Source: Amphimedon queenslandica (Eukaryota; Porifera; Demospongiae; Haplosclerida; Niphatidae). Taken from it: DNA of 64,000 nt. Positions 1 to 41,570 of the stretch are shown piece after piece (the stretch's first letter is position 1; each line of letters begins with the position of its first letter). The notes under the pieces were generated by a model. It did not search any database, was not told the DNA's origin, and saw only the letters and a list, made by a program, of their open reading frames with translations. Location: assembly GCF_000090795.2 (NCBI RefSeq), contig NW_003546282.1, positions 65,086 through 129,085 of the forward strand, written 5' to 3'. Position numbers and translations under genes: made by a program.

Positions 1-1324
1 AAGTATAAAAGGGACAAATTTGTGCATCAAAAAGTATTAGGCAGATTGAACAAACACATGGAAGTCATGTCAATGTAGTTGAATCAAAGTCAGACATACA
101 GTATAGTTAATCCTATTCTCTAGTGTATCTCTTTCCACTTCACTTCTCAATTAATGATAATTATTAGCCATTCAATGCATCATCTGTCACTTGTCAACAA
201 TCTCCCCTCATCAAGTCATTAGAACCAAAAGCACACAGTACACATTGCTATTGCATGCACACAATTTAACGAATCATTGAAGACTCATAACCATCACCAA
301 ATCCAATCACTGTCTGAGCGGGTAATTGCAGCTGCCATCAGCGCTAACTGTTTCATAAACAAATCTCTCCATCTCTCATTTCTCTTTAAGGATTAGCGAT
401 TATATGGCTCAACAGTGAAAATACTACATTGCTACATAATGAATGCTGATCATTCGAAATCACTAGACATTGAAAACATAGTATGATCCTCTTTAGTTAT
501 TAGCTTTATGTCTCCAAGATCCATCTCATTTTACTCTATGCTCTTCCTGTTACCTGGTACTATGATCAAATTATCCTAAAATGAAGTCCTTCATGGTCTG
601 CTGACAATCAAGAACTTAGACCTTGAGCTCTCCCCCCTCTCACATAATTGCATCATCTTGAATACTTTTAGTAAATTAGTATTGAATTCAAGACTATATC
701 CTGCATTGTACATGTAATTGATGAGAGACATGCACCCATACAAATGCAATGCACTGTCTCTCAAAGGAGAGACATCAGTCACAGTGCATTACAAAATGAG
801 CTAATCCTCAAAGTTTCACAAACTATAAACAGGAATACACATATTAAACTCCACTAGATTTGGACACACACACACACACATTTTTAATGCACATATATTA
901 ACATTTAAGTGTACACGTATACATATATAAATCTGCTACTCCCTCCATTAGAATTCATAACAGTCCACACTCACTATGATCCACCAACAAACATACTTGT
1001 ACATGCCAGATGGCACCATAAACTAAGTAGACAAATATTCATGCAGCAATTATACTCTCCAGTGAGCCGTGGTAAAGGCCAAGCATAACAAAATGTATGA
1101 GTGTGTGTTTGTTTCTTCTCTTTGGCATGATTCGGTAGATTAAACAGGTAGAAACAGAGCTGTAATAAACCTGCCGCAGGCTATTAGAGGCAGCTAGCAT
1201 GGACAATGCAATTAATGTGTAATTTGTATGAATTATAAGCTTAATGATAATGATGAAAGAGATACATTGCGAAAATAAAATAATCACTTTCATCACAAAA
1301 CAGTTATATTAGTATTAGTAATAC
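1..1324. other. Presumed last intron / 3' side of PaxB-like gene
   Basis: The homeodomain exon ends at a donor site at 1324 on the minus strand, so the coding sequence must continue toward lower coordinates. I could not find an exon for the end of homeodomain helix 3 (the WFQNRR region) here, so it probably lies outside the window. The stretch holds a short CA run near 866-880 and AT-rich sequence; nothing else was recognised. Confidence 0.5.
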
Positions 1325-3955
1325 CTCAATGGTTGACTCTGGCAGATCAAGAAGACTGGCCAATTGCTTCACTGTTGGTCTGGCTGGGTAGTGAGATGTG
1401 TTATATGAGAGCTCCAACTGATGGATCTGGAATGGGGTGAGCTTTCTTGTTCCCTCTGTCTTAACTATCAGCTGCTCTTGTGAGTCTGAAAAAGGAAAGG
1501 AGGAGAGAGGGGAAGAGATGAAAAGATAAAAAGTATAATATATAAACTGTGGGCTTCAGTAGTTACATTCAACAGGAGAAATGCAACCAAGCTATGTAAA
1601 TGCTATGACAGTGACTAACAGCAGATAGAGAGACAGATGTACAATGAATATAATATATATAGCTTAAGAAAATTAAGCTACAATAACCTAGAAACATACA
1701 AGAACTAGCTGCAATACAGCAATACAAAGTTGGGATAACTTTTCCCTACTACAGAAAACACAACAATAAATATCACAAAGCTACCAAGCTGGCCTAATTC
1801 ATAAGCAGACAAACAAATTAAACTCCACTGGCTGCACATTTACTTCTTCTATAATGAACTTTGCATATGTCACAATATACAGTGAACTACCTGTTATTGA
1901 CTCCCACAGGTGTTCCATGGATGCTCTCATCTCATACATGCTATACTATTTAATATTAGCGTCATGTGAGAATGTTTTGAATCCAATTTTCCAATAGACT
2001 AAAGATGAGGCATGCAAGATTGTCCTATGCCACGTACTAGGATTACTGTTTGTGTGTCGGATAATTAGTCATTATTTCATATAGGGCTAACAGTATTATA
2101 CACCAGCGTACATACATCAAATATAACGTCATAATATAACCGCATAGCCATTGAGTCTATACCAGGCGATTGACAATTATTATTATTATTCTTCCATAGC
2201 TTCCTATACTCATTCTTAAGGGGCAATTGATCACACACAAAGGTTTGTTATTGAAAGGTTAATGAAACTGCGTGACAGACTATCGACAAAAAACACATTG
2301 TAACAAGCAAGCGTATAGGAACATGTTATAACAGGGCAAACCCATGTTTCATAGGCCAACCACTAAACTGAATGTACACAAGATCAAACATGTCACAACC
2401 ACACGCATAATTAATAATTACGTAATGTTGCATGTTCATAAAGCATATACTGATAAATAATTATTGCGCTACCTTTTCCGGAGATATTCGGTACTCCACT
2501 ATGTCCCTGGACTGGTGATTTCGATGGAGTAGTAGGCGAGTTGGCCCCAGCACCTCTTATGTAGCTAGACTGACCAGCCATGTCATGATCAATGGCAGCT
2601 TTGTCAATATTAGAGGAAGGCATGTTGGGTGACGGATTGTTAGGAATGTCAGAAGCACCAGAAGGGGTACATTGTATCTGACTGTAGCCACTGTTTATCT
2701 CCTGAAAGGAAATTAAGTTGAATATAAACTGAGGCCTTCTAACAATACTTTATTACTCATCGATAATTAAATGTGGTGTGTATGCGTGTTCTTAATAAGC
2801 AAAGAATACAAACATTAATTAGACCGATAAAAGGCTGTTTGAGCAAACTAAACTAACCATTTAATTAGATTTAATTCAAATATTATAAATAACGAGTTTT
2901 TCTAACCTGGTGACAAGAGACACTATCGCCTCCTCCGGTAGTCGGGGGAATTGTTGGATAGACAAAATACGGCATGCTAGGAGTGGCGGACTGCTGAGTT
3001 GTTGTAGCAGCTGCTGGGAAAACGGTCAAGAGCTTCCCGTTAGAGCTACCGGAGTCTAAGTGGTGATGCTGCGGGGGCTGGTGTGGATGCTCTTGTAAGC
3101 CGGGGTGAGCGCCCCAAGGACCGGGACATCCTGGGGGCATCGCTCCACTACCAGGCCGGGGAGGGAATCCAGCAAAATGAGAGAGAGTGTGGTGGCTGTA
3201 GGGAGAGGGTATGAGTCCGTTGTAAGACTCGTGAGGAGGAGGAGGGAGGGTCTGGAGGATTGAGAAGTGACCGAGTGCTGCTTTCTCTTGGAGGTCTTTC
3301 TGCCTCTGTTGGGCTCTTGTCCGGACTATTCTATTAATGGAGCTCACCGATGGGACATTAACCTTGTTGCAGATGCCTTCAGTTAGGAGGCGATCGCGTA
3401 TCTCCCATGCAAAAATGCTAGGGTTTTCTCTCTTGTAGTCTTCAATCTTGTTGACAACTTTGGGAGTTGCTACTTTAGGCTTGCTACCTCCGATGATCCC
3501 TGGCTTGACAGAGCCAGTCTCGTAAAATCTGCAGATAATGGAAAAGATGCAAAAAGTACTAGTAGTGAGTTTTTCTGGGATTATATTTCATTGCATAGTG
3601 AGTTTATTTTAATGCGTGAAAGAAGCTTCATGAATGTCGTTAAGGCATTATTTTAATGTTAGTGTGTGTGTGTACACTGTCTGAGCTAGCAATGAATAAT
3701 GTCAAGCTTGTGCAGCAATCTTATCACAGAAGGCACGCAGCTGATATTACACAAGATCCAATGGCTTTACCTTCCTAATATCTTGCTCACACAGCCATGA
3801 GAGACTCTCAGCTGACGGCTGATGTCGCATGGTCGGACACCATTCTGCGCCAGTTCCACTATCTTCCTCCTGATGATGTCTGGAAGTGGACGACCGTTGA
3901 CAAACACCCCGCCAAGCTGGTTCACCCCTCCTTGACCTGCAGAGCCTTTTGCCAT
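1325..3955 (-). CDS. PaxB: PaxB-like paired-domain/homeodomain transcription factor (3' end missing)
   Basis: DNA-binding transcription factor of the Pax family. Coding exons on the minus strand are 3955-3771, 3528-2907, 2701-2473 and 1485-1325; they sum to 399 whole codons. Exon 1 carries the N-terminal half of the paired domain ([20 protein letters not shown], then [12 protein letters not shown]). Exon 2 completes it ([13 protein letters not shown]; later [14 protein letters not shown] and VSSINRIVR), so both paired subdomains are present. A linker rich in Pro, His, Gly and Ser follows. The last exon holds a homeodomain start ([16 protein letters not shown]) through STIE, where it is cut by an intron at the classic homeodomain position 46/47; the WFQNRR part is not visible. 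The ATG at 3955 lies directly before the paired domain, so a slightly longer N-terminus is possible. The paired domain resembles the Pax2/5/8 and PaxB group. No clear octapeptide was found, although SSYIRG is a weak candidate. Family membership is certain; the PaxB name is inferred from domain type and sponge context. Confidence 0.9.
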
Positions 3956-4264
3956 TTTAAAGCAGTCAATGAAAGATATAATGGTAGGAAAACCGAATGG
4001 AGTAGAGTAATAGTACCCAAAAACAGCTGTGCGTGTAAGAAGAGAAGAGTAGCATTAAACAATGATAAAATAAGAACCAACATGCATACTGCGCATCACA
4101 AAATGCAGATACAAGTACAGAAACTCTATTGCAAGAGGAATCGACGCAATGTCGATCTCTGTACTGAGCACAGCTACAAGCCATGCTGCAGGCATATGAG
4201 CTAGTAGCTTTTAATTAGCCAGAGAGACCATAGCTGGCCAGGCACAGCACGCACCAATACTTAC

Positions 4265-4452
4265 GTGTTCTGCAAGGCTGCACGTCAATGAAGACACAAA
4301 GCAAGGACGATCAAGTAAGTCAAAATACTTCTTCTCTCTACCTGAAAGGTATGCTGTGTGGGACTGCTCTAGTGGAAAACCGCTTATAAACCATAACTGA
4401 CCACGTGTTGATTTATTTCAATTGTGAGCACACGCCCTCTACTACCCACGCC
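4265..4452 (-). promoter_or_regulatory. PaxB-like gene promoter and 5' untranslated exon
   Basis: A strong donor (AACAC|gtaagt) ends an untranslated exon at 4265 on the minus strand; it would splice to the coding exon near 3955-3995. Upstream lies a TATA-like TTTATAAG at about 4382-4390, an E-box CACGTG at 4402-4407 and a CCCACGCC box at 4445-4452. The layout fits transcription starting near 4350. This comes from sequence alone. Confidence 0.5.
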
Positions 4453-5194
4453 TTTAAATTATCCAAAAATTTTGACGGAGAGAGTACACGTACATGTACA
4501 TTATGATCATCATTATTATTTCTTTGAATCTTTTTAGTTGTGCACTCTGTTAAGTTTTATCTTATCCTCTGATTCACGGTTAGGTTTCTGTTACAGACGA
4601 TTGCCTAATTGGAATACTTTCAACAGCTCACAGTTTGATGATGCAACTAATTACCGTACACACAACATTAAGTTCTATACATGATTTAACTCAACACTGA
4701 TTCAGATGAGGAGGTAATAGATACTGGTATACAGCCAGCCATTCCTATGCATGTAATGCTGTGCAGTTTATAAAGCTAATGCTACCACAGTACAAATGTT
4801 TTTAAAAAATAACAATTATTTAGAATTAAAAAACAATTAATTACAAAGGAAAATTGAAAAAATACAAAAATAGTCATGCATTAATGAATAAGGCAAGAAG
4901 GCACATCGTTTTGGCACTCTTGACGAAGCAAAGTGTACAAAATAGAGAGATTGAGTTATGAGTATTATTATTACTGAAGGACACAAGCAAGAGGCATGAA
5001 CGTTCAAACATATATAAGAGAGAACTGGAGGGAGAATGTGAGAAAAACATAAAAAACACAGGAGCTGGCCATTATTATAATGGACACTACCAACATTGAA
5101 GGACTAAAACAAGAGGAGAAGAGAGAGAAAGAGAGAGAGAGAGTTAAGGTGGGGGAGCTAGGGTATAAAAAAGAGAAGCAAGCTAGCTAGGTAT
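4453..5194. other. Spacer between receptor 3' end and PaxB promoter
   Basis: AT-rich spacer between two minus-strand genes. It holds the receptor gene's presumed 3' UTR and a GA-rich run near 5115-5142. No coding signal was seen. Confidence 0.4.
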
Positions 5195-23051
<17,857 letters not shown>

Positions 23052-24779
23052 ATGTCTTGATGTGTAGCCTGCAAAGAAAGGAAGTTATAGAGATGATTGG
23101 AATATGAGACAAGAGTCTGTGTTAATACTTTAGGAAATATACAGGTTCAAAGAATGCGCATAGCTCCGTTCACATACCCAATTAAGAAATACACAACAAC
23201 AAGGATAATAATAATAACAATGATGATAATAATAGTATTATTTGCTAGGCGAGCCCTTCAAATATTTGATTATTATATATATATATATATACTTGATACA
23301 AACTGACTTTAAAACATTATTGAACGAATGAGGTTTGATACACAATTTAGCTGGTTATTCACAGTATAAATCATGGAAAGGCTACACCAATAACAAACAA
23401 ACATATCAAATATGCATAAAATCCACCAAGTATTACGGACAAATATGGTTTATGTAAGTTCATGAACATACATGCAAAATATGCACATAATTTTTATGTA
23501 CATGTACATACAACAAGCATGTGACAATTCATTATAAGCTACAATGTGGATATTGCACCATACGATAATTAACCCATAATCCTATTATAAGTAACATCCT
23601 GATCACACAAATGCATTTCTGCTCACAAATGGTGCGTGTGCAAAAGCAAAGATGTTTATTTCTTTGCCCCATTTCCTCCTACAGGTCTCCTTCTCTCTCT
23701 AAACCTCAGACCCAACCATCAATGAAACAATGAAGACACAACAGAAAGGAGCATTAATCCTGTTAGCCAACAATCACCACTACATAGACATGCACAGACA
23801 TTGAGTCACATGTACTGTATTGCATATTTGTACTTGAAAAGCATACTTAAATATTAGGGGCTACATCTTTATGTCCTAGATGAGGAGTTGCTAAGCTGGA
23901 TACATAAATCAACGGAGATAGAAACAGTAATAATATTTAGTGGAGAATAAGTACATGTACATATCTTGAGTGAAATTATCAGAGTTTAGCAACACAATAA
24001 CTATTTATAGTCTATGAAAAAAATCAAAAAATTACACATTAACATGGAATGCTTGGATCATTTTTGTTTGAGGATATTCTTAAGGAGCGACATAATGCAA
24101 ATTCTATAAAGGGTATGTGTATCGCTAATGTAAAATATATGCAATCATTTAGAGAGCAGATTATAATAATAAGAATGGACACAATCTATATGTATGTGTG
24201 TGCTTGTGTGGGTTTATTTAAATGAGTATAATGTCCACATCCATACAGATACACACACAGTATCCTCTCCTCTTCTATCCACAATAAATGAGGCCATAAT
24301 CATAACAAATATCCATCCTTTGTTATAATAACAGAGTTTAGATATACATATACACACATATAAAAAACACCAGCCATTTATTTGCCAGTGTACACACACA
24401 CAGAAGAGTGACATATATGTAACACAAATGAAAGGGTTTATGATATACAAACGGTGAGTCTTTGAGATAAAGAGAGAGTGTATACATTAGGAAAAAGTAG
24501 CTGGTAATGGGCTTTACCTAACAATATACAAACAATAACTGTAAACTCAACAATAACAGCCCAGATAGAGGGATGAGGGAGAAGACACCACAGTGATTAC
24601 AAGAACTGCCCATTAGTAAAAGAAAATATACGCATTGGAGAGGATGGCTAAGAGGTATAGCTTACACAGTTAAGTGAAAGGCGATTGATATTATCAATAT
24701 GATCATGTACGTGTTTATACAAACACTTATCGTACATATTACACCAGGACATTGTGGACGACTTACGTAAGGCCGAGAT

Positions 24780-24917
24780 TTAAGGGCGTCTTTTAGAGAA
24801 AGGCTTTGGCTTCTCCGCCTGGTTCTTTATCTGCTCTCTCTTGTACACAAAATCTGTGGAGTAGAAACCTGGAATAGCGACATAAATACTACACGAATCG
24901 GCAAAAAATTCTATCAT
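24780..24917 (-). CDS. 45-residue upstream ORF or small hypothetical membrane peptide
   Basis: Open frame from ATG 24917 to TAA 24780 on the minus strand. It begins MIEFFADSCSIYVAIPGFYS, then a basic Lys/Arg-rich tail ending FSKRRP. The frame stays open upstream of the ATG for about 25 more codons, including a hydrophobic AYFITTFAVLM, back to about 25000. It lies within the presumed first exon of the receptor gene, so it may be a regulatory upstream ORF. It could also be the end of an unrecognised small gene. The protein-like composition and hydrophobic-then-basic layout are suggestive only. No family was recognised. Confidence 0.3.
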   Translation of the reverse strand: MIEFFADSCSIYVAIPGFYSTDFVYKREQIKNQAEKPKPFSKRRP

Positions 24918-25144
24918 CAACACGGCAAATGTGGTGATAAAGTAGGCGTGACTGTGATAGGCGGGATCGGGAGAACCACACCTATTAAACTTGACAGCAT
25001 TTGTACTTTATGAAAACATCACTAGTTTTTAAATACACACACATTATACAGGAGCGAGAGAGAGAGAATTTATTATGAAAAAGAATTATTATCATTATCA
25101 TTATTAGTCTTTTAAACTTTATATAAAGTCGACTCTGTGATTCA

Positions 25145-27631
<2,487 letters not shown>

Positions 27632-27956
27632 AATGGATCTCTTGGCTTCCCCTCTCTTCTCTGCTGGAAAAATAAAATGGCGGACAGACTGATGTCCCAG
27701 CCTCCCAGGCTAATGATATGCGCATGCGCAGACAAAATGGGAGGAGACTATGAATAAATAATTATTATGCTTTTTTTTAATATTAACAAGCCAATGCAAG
27801 GTATTAATTAACTGCTAGGGCATCTTGTAATGAAAAATTAAATATGAAAATCTTGAATTCAACAGAAAACATTATGAGTCTATTCAATACACAAGTAACA
27901 ACTCGTATTGCTACATTCATGTTGTTACACACACTTTGTATAGTAGGTAGTACTGC

Positions 27957-30422
27957 CTAGCAGTGAACAGTTTTAACTGTTAAATGATGACATTGTGACC
28001 CATCCAGGAGCCTATCCCAATCCCTCTCGTGCTGTATGACCTCAACTTCCACCCACTTCTCATAATTATCTTTCCAGGTTTCGCTCAGCTCCACTGGTTT
28101 GCCAAGGACACTGAGGTAATTCGTATCGGCCGGTCTCAACTCAACCCCAAACGGATTAGGGTTCCTCTGCCCCTCGTTGTCGTAATAAAATACATTGAAC
28201 CGCTCGATTTGGTTTTTAAGCGTGAACTCCTCGGTCTGAAAGTCCCAGGGTTTGGCATCGAGATCATTACCAAAGGCCCAGTCGTCCTGGAAATGATGGC
28301 GGACATGTCTATATATCATCGATATGGTCCTCATATTGTTCTTCCTCCAATTCCTTCCCAGGTACTTGGCTTGGACTTTTAATAGCTTAAGTACGTATCG
28401 ATGTACCAACGGGTGATGGACTTTAAGTGTACGCTTAAGAATAGGAGCAGATCGAAACACAACAAGCATGACGATACGGGAATGCTTCCATTTCGTTAGT
28501 TTCTGGAGGATTCGAACCACATTAATGCAAGAGAATAGATTACGCCAGCAATAGCTTGAGTCTGAGGGAAGTGCTTCAGGTATATCAACAGCAATGCTGG
28601 ACTCTGGAGGAACTAGGACACAGTCTGGGAAATTGAGAGCAGGAAAATTGTTGCGTGCCGTGACGTATTGAGAAAGGTTTTGATTGAGGAACTTGAGTAT
28701 CAGTGGGAGGCAGTTAGCAAAGACGAGATGCTGACTAACATACTCAAACTGGTAAATGTGATTGATCTTGAAATGCTTGAGGAGGAGAAAGAGAGTAGCA
28801 GAGATGGCCTTGACGATGATTTCCTTGTGTCTATTGATATCCAACGTGTTCTGAGCCGATTCAATCATGTTAGCTGGTGTATCGGAAGAAATGACATCAA
28901 CAAAGATATTAACAGATTCACTGCGAGCTCTGGCAGCTGGAGCAGCAGCCAACAACACTTTTAAAATGGCTATCATATACTGAGGAAGGTTAGGCAATAT
29001 CGATTTGTAGAGTCGCTCTGTGGGCGTGTCCCTTTCTTCAACTTCAACTGGTTTATTGAGAGACTGCAATCTCTCGTTTTCCTCCACTTTCTTAATTTGT
29101 ACATCAGAGAGAGGGATGTAGACGTGTTGACGGAGTACTTTGATGCTCTCCTGAGTGGGGGCAGGGAGAGAGGATATGTCACAGGAGAGAGGATCGGACC
29201 CTGTTAGCCCGGGGGATTCGTAGCAGCCAAATTTAGAGCGACAGAGCTCAATGAAACCCTCAATGTCTTGCAGACGTGCTTTTGGACAGAAATCAAGTCC
29301 TTTCTGTTCGCCCCAATCGGTCACATTGTCCTGGTTTGATACCATCGAATGGGGTCGGCTCAATAAACCGGATAAAAGAGAAGAGTCCCTAGGAGGGGGA
29401 GGGGCATACCCTCGAGGGTCAAAGGCAGCAGTAGGGATCACAAGAGGCTGAGCTGGTTTCGTCTCGTCAAAAGTATGAGGGAGGCCAGCTTTAACTCTCG
29501 CTTCCTCTTTTAGCTCTTTAAGCTTCTCGACTCCTCCAAGTGAAGCTAGGATCGACTTCCATATGACCAGAAGGATCTTCCTCACTGGATAATGAGGCAT
29601 GCTCCCATTACAAAAGTAAAGGAGCATCTGGAACAGAAACGACGTCAAGTTGTCCTCGCCGTGGACCGGGTTTCTCAAATCAATTAGAAACCTCTCCCGA
29701 AGTTGAGTCTCGGCCGGAAGATCGAATTTATCTTCTCGTCTAGCGACTTCGATCATCACATAAAGGACACTTAGAGTCACACGGAGCGAGACGTTATCAG
29801 CTATCGTGATTTTATTCTTTGTGTTCTCGTACTGATCCCGCTCTCTTTCCTTTTCGAGCGCAAGGAGTTGTACGACGGCCGGGAAAACCCCGGCCTCGAT
29901 CATCAGCAAGACATTGGCTCGGGAGTATTGCGCAATATCTTGCTCATCCACGCCATACATGTAATTACCATGTGCGAGGTAGAGGAGGGAACGAGCTGCA
30001 TCAAGACGCTCGGAATGAGATACAACTTCGCACTTCTCAATCAAGTAATAGAGGAGAGTTCTTTGCTGTGTTCGAGTGAGATTCAACCAGTTTGAGTGAG
30101 GGAACTTGAGGGAAAGGGTTTTATCAAAGGACTCTCGTGCCAGCTGGAACTCGTGGACTTCGGAATAGGCATAGAGCTCACTGAGCTCGTTAAATAGAGT
30201 ATCAGAGTCGTCGTATGTGAAATTAAGATCAGGTACGTCGATAGAGGGATCTGAATCACGTCTTTGTCTGAAAGAGAAAGGGAGGAGTCAGAAAATTAGA
30301 GAAAAATAAAAACAAGTATAAAATAGTACATAAGGACATTACCTTCTTAGTACGTCCCTTAAACGCGGTAGACTACCTCCACCACCACCACCACCACCAG
30401 AAAACCCATCTGAGAGAGACAT
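27957..30422 (-). CDS. STRIP1: Striatin-interacting protein (STRIP/FAM40/Far11 family)
   Basis: Core scaffold of the STRIPAK phosphatase-kinase complex, which joins striatin-PP2A to GCK-family kinases and controls Hippo signalling, cytoskeleton and vesicle traffic. Two coding exons: 30422-30343 and 30267-27957, 796 aa (human STRIP1 837). The N-terminus has a poly-Gly run after MSLSDGFS. The long exon carries the N1221 region (DLNFTYDDSDTLFNELSELY, LVIWKSILASLGG) and the C-terminal DUF3402 region (NVVRILQKLTKWKHSRI, AKYLGRNWRKNNMRTISMIY). The N-terminal linker is short, which accounts for the length difference. It shares a divergent promoter with the BIN gene; its 3' end lies about 325 bp from the NACA start. 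Vertebrates have STRIP1 and STRIP2; this is the single invertebrate type. Confidence 0.95.
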
Positions 30423-30608
30423 AATTGCGATTACACAAAGATCTAACTTTATTTTTTGATAGCTAAACCACACCTATAGCTCATTAATTTTAGATAGGCG
30501 TGGTCATATTTTACCAAGAAGGCGTGGTTTAAAATATTTCACTGGCGGCGCATTGCTTTTCTTATAAATAAAACCATACGGTACATAAAGAAAATAAGTT
30601 AGTGAGCC
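30423..30608. promoter_or_regulatory. Divergent promoter between STRIP and BIN
   Basis: Only 186 bp separate the two start codons. It holds ACCACACCT (30467-30475) and two AGGCGTGGT boxes (30496-30504 and 30520-30528), all KLF/Sp-like CACC/CACGCC sites. No good TATA box was seen on either strand. Confidence 0.65.
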
Positions 30609-40104
<9,496 letters not shown>

Positions 40105-40193
40105 TATTTTAACAATAATTTTTAGATAAGCATGAACAGCAACATTAATAATTTCAATATTAATAGTGTGTGTGTGTGTGTGTGTCTTTAATG

Positions 40194-40607
40194 TTATATA
40201 TATTTGTCCAGCACACGTCTACATTTGCACGTTGTTGCATTCACATATTCAAAGTTGATCAGCTCCCACTTTGCACCATTGTCACATGTAGCATTGAAAT
40301 TTGTGTGACGGACTACTTTGTATACACCGTCAGAATTTGGTAGGGGCACACAGTTCCGAATTCTCAGCTTCCCTGGTGAAACGTAAGCATAGTGGAAGGA
40401 AGCGCAGCTCCCTGTGCAATATGCTCTGTACTCGTTTTCAATGTGGATGGTGAGCCTCTTGCCACTGCAGTTTCCTTCAACTGTTCCAAATAAGTTAATG
40501 TCGTGGAGGTCTTTATGGGTGGAAATGGAGCAACCTTGCTGGCTGAGTGGTACGATAGCTAGGATAAAGCAGAGACACGGCAATAGTACAAGTATTTTTT
40601 TCTGCAT
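40194..40607 (-). CDS. Small secreted cystine-knot-like protein
   Basis: Intronless, 137 aa. A signal peptide (MQKKILVLLPCLCFILAIV) precedes a mature part with cysteines arranged as C, CxGxC (YCTGSC), C, C, and a final CxC (CKC) near the C-terminus. This is the spacing type of C-terminal cystine-knot (CTCK) proteins such as norrin, bursicon and DAN-family factors. The match rests on cysteine pattern only. The frame is open further upstream to 40679, but the TATA box at 40649-40660 and the signal peptide favour the start at 40607. It is divergent from the next secreted-protein gene. Ligand function is inferred. Confidence 0.65.
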   Translation of the reverse strand: MQKKILVLLPCLCFILAIVPLSQQGCSISTHKDLHDINLFGTVEGNCSGKRLTIHIENEYRAYCTGSCASFHYAYVSPGKLRIRNCVPLPNSDGVYKVVRHTNFNATCDNGAKWELINFEYVNATTCKCRRVLDKYI

Positions 40608-40744
40608 GACGAAAATTTGCAGTCTTAAGTTGCTCTGGCTTGCCTTAGCTTTTATAGACTGCATCACGTGTTGTACCACGTGGCTCTAGAGTCTATAAAA
40701 GGTTTTGCTTGGCTACGGAGCATAATTTCGTAATCGTAAAAACC
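40608..40744. promoter_or_regulatory. Nearly mirror-symmetric divergent promoter with two TATA boxes and two CACGTG boxes
   Basis: CTTTTATAGACT at 40649-40660 is the exact complement of AGTCTATAAAAG at 40690-40701, giving each strand its own TATA box. Between them lie two CACGTG E-boxes at 40665-40670 and 40677-40682. The start codons are 42-44 bp beyond the outer ends of the TATA boxes, so both genes would have very short leaders. Confidence 0.85.
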
Positions 40745-41296
40745 ATGGCACTTCTCCTCAATCTCCTGGTATTTATTTATCTCTTTACTTCCAGCAGTGC
40801 CTCTTGTTCTTGCTCGACTCCACAGACTTCTAGATTTACGGCCAAAGTTGATAATGCTCGCCAAACACTTCTTAGTGGTACGCTTCCTGATGGAGTAACT
40901 CTTGACGAAAACAAAGATGTCTACTGCACATGGCAAGGATACAAGAATTGCTGTGGAGCCGCAACAGAAAAATGTCACATCAAAGCAAACTACGTTTCTG
41001 AAGACTTCCCCCATAAAAACCTTCACTTTAAAGGGGACGACGATAATGCCGGCTATCAGATTGAAACTTGCGTAGCAGCCAGTACGCAATCTGTCACTAA
41101 AACCGTCAGTTGCTTTTATGTTGGATCAAGCACTCCTATTTCTGGTCTTGATTCTGTTCAAATGAATGTGAAAGAACCAGTATCATGCAGTTTTGAAACA
41201 GTTACCCTATCAGAATTAGAAATGGATATTGCCAGTGATAACTTGAACAATCGCTACATTAACAAGCAATCTTCAATTACAGTAATAAACCACTAA
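40745..41296 (+). CDS. Small secreted cysteine-containing protein, family unknown
   Basis: Intronless, 183 aa, starting in a good context (ACCATGG). A signal peptide (MALLLNLLVFIYLFTSSSAS) is followed by CSC, an isolated C, a CC pair (NCCGAATEKC) and three later cysteines. No membrane segment follows the signal peptide, so it is probably secreted. I do not recognise a family. The shared symmetric promoter suggests it is expressed with the cystine-knot-like neighbour, perhaps as a functional pair. An in-frame ATG at 40709 lies too close to the TATA box to be the likely start. Confidence 0.7.
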   Translation: MALLLNLLVFIYLFTSSSASCSCSTPQTSRFTAKVDNARQTLLSGTLPDGVTLDENKDVYCTWQGYKNCCGAATEKCHIKANYVSEDFPHKNLHFKGDDDNAGYQIETCVAASTQSVTKTVSCFYVGSSTPISGLDSVQMNVKEPVSCSFETVTLSELEMDIASDNLNNRYINKQSSITVINH

Positions 41297-41570
41297 TGCT
41301 TTGTGCATGCTTGCTGCTAAGGGAACATTTATCCATTATTTCTCATGTTGTTTTGTGTAATTAATGCTAACAATAGTTATTCTTTACACTAATAAACACT
41401 GTTAATTATAAATACTATTAATTGTTCTATTAAAATTCATGACAGCTCATAGATCTGCTACACGTGCTTGCACGTGGATATAGATTTAGAACGTGGGTGT
41501 GAATCATAGGGTGTGGTTTCTGCTAGGGTTTAGTTTAACGTTTACGTCTACCGGTATCTAGTAACTTGTA

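Noticed and set aside
3797-4204. 135-residue plus-strand frame opposite the first Pax exon
   Set aside because: It is the antisense of the paired-domain exon and flanking intron, with no recognisable protein features.
28029-28964. Plus-strand frames of 98-117 residues opposite STRIP
   Set aside because: They are antisense shadows of the long STRIP exon with no family similarity.
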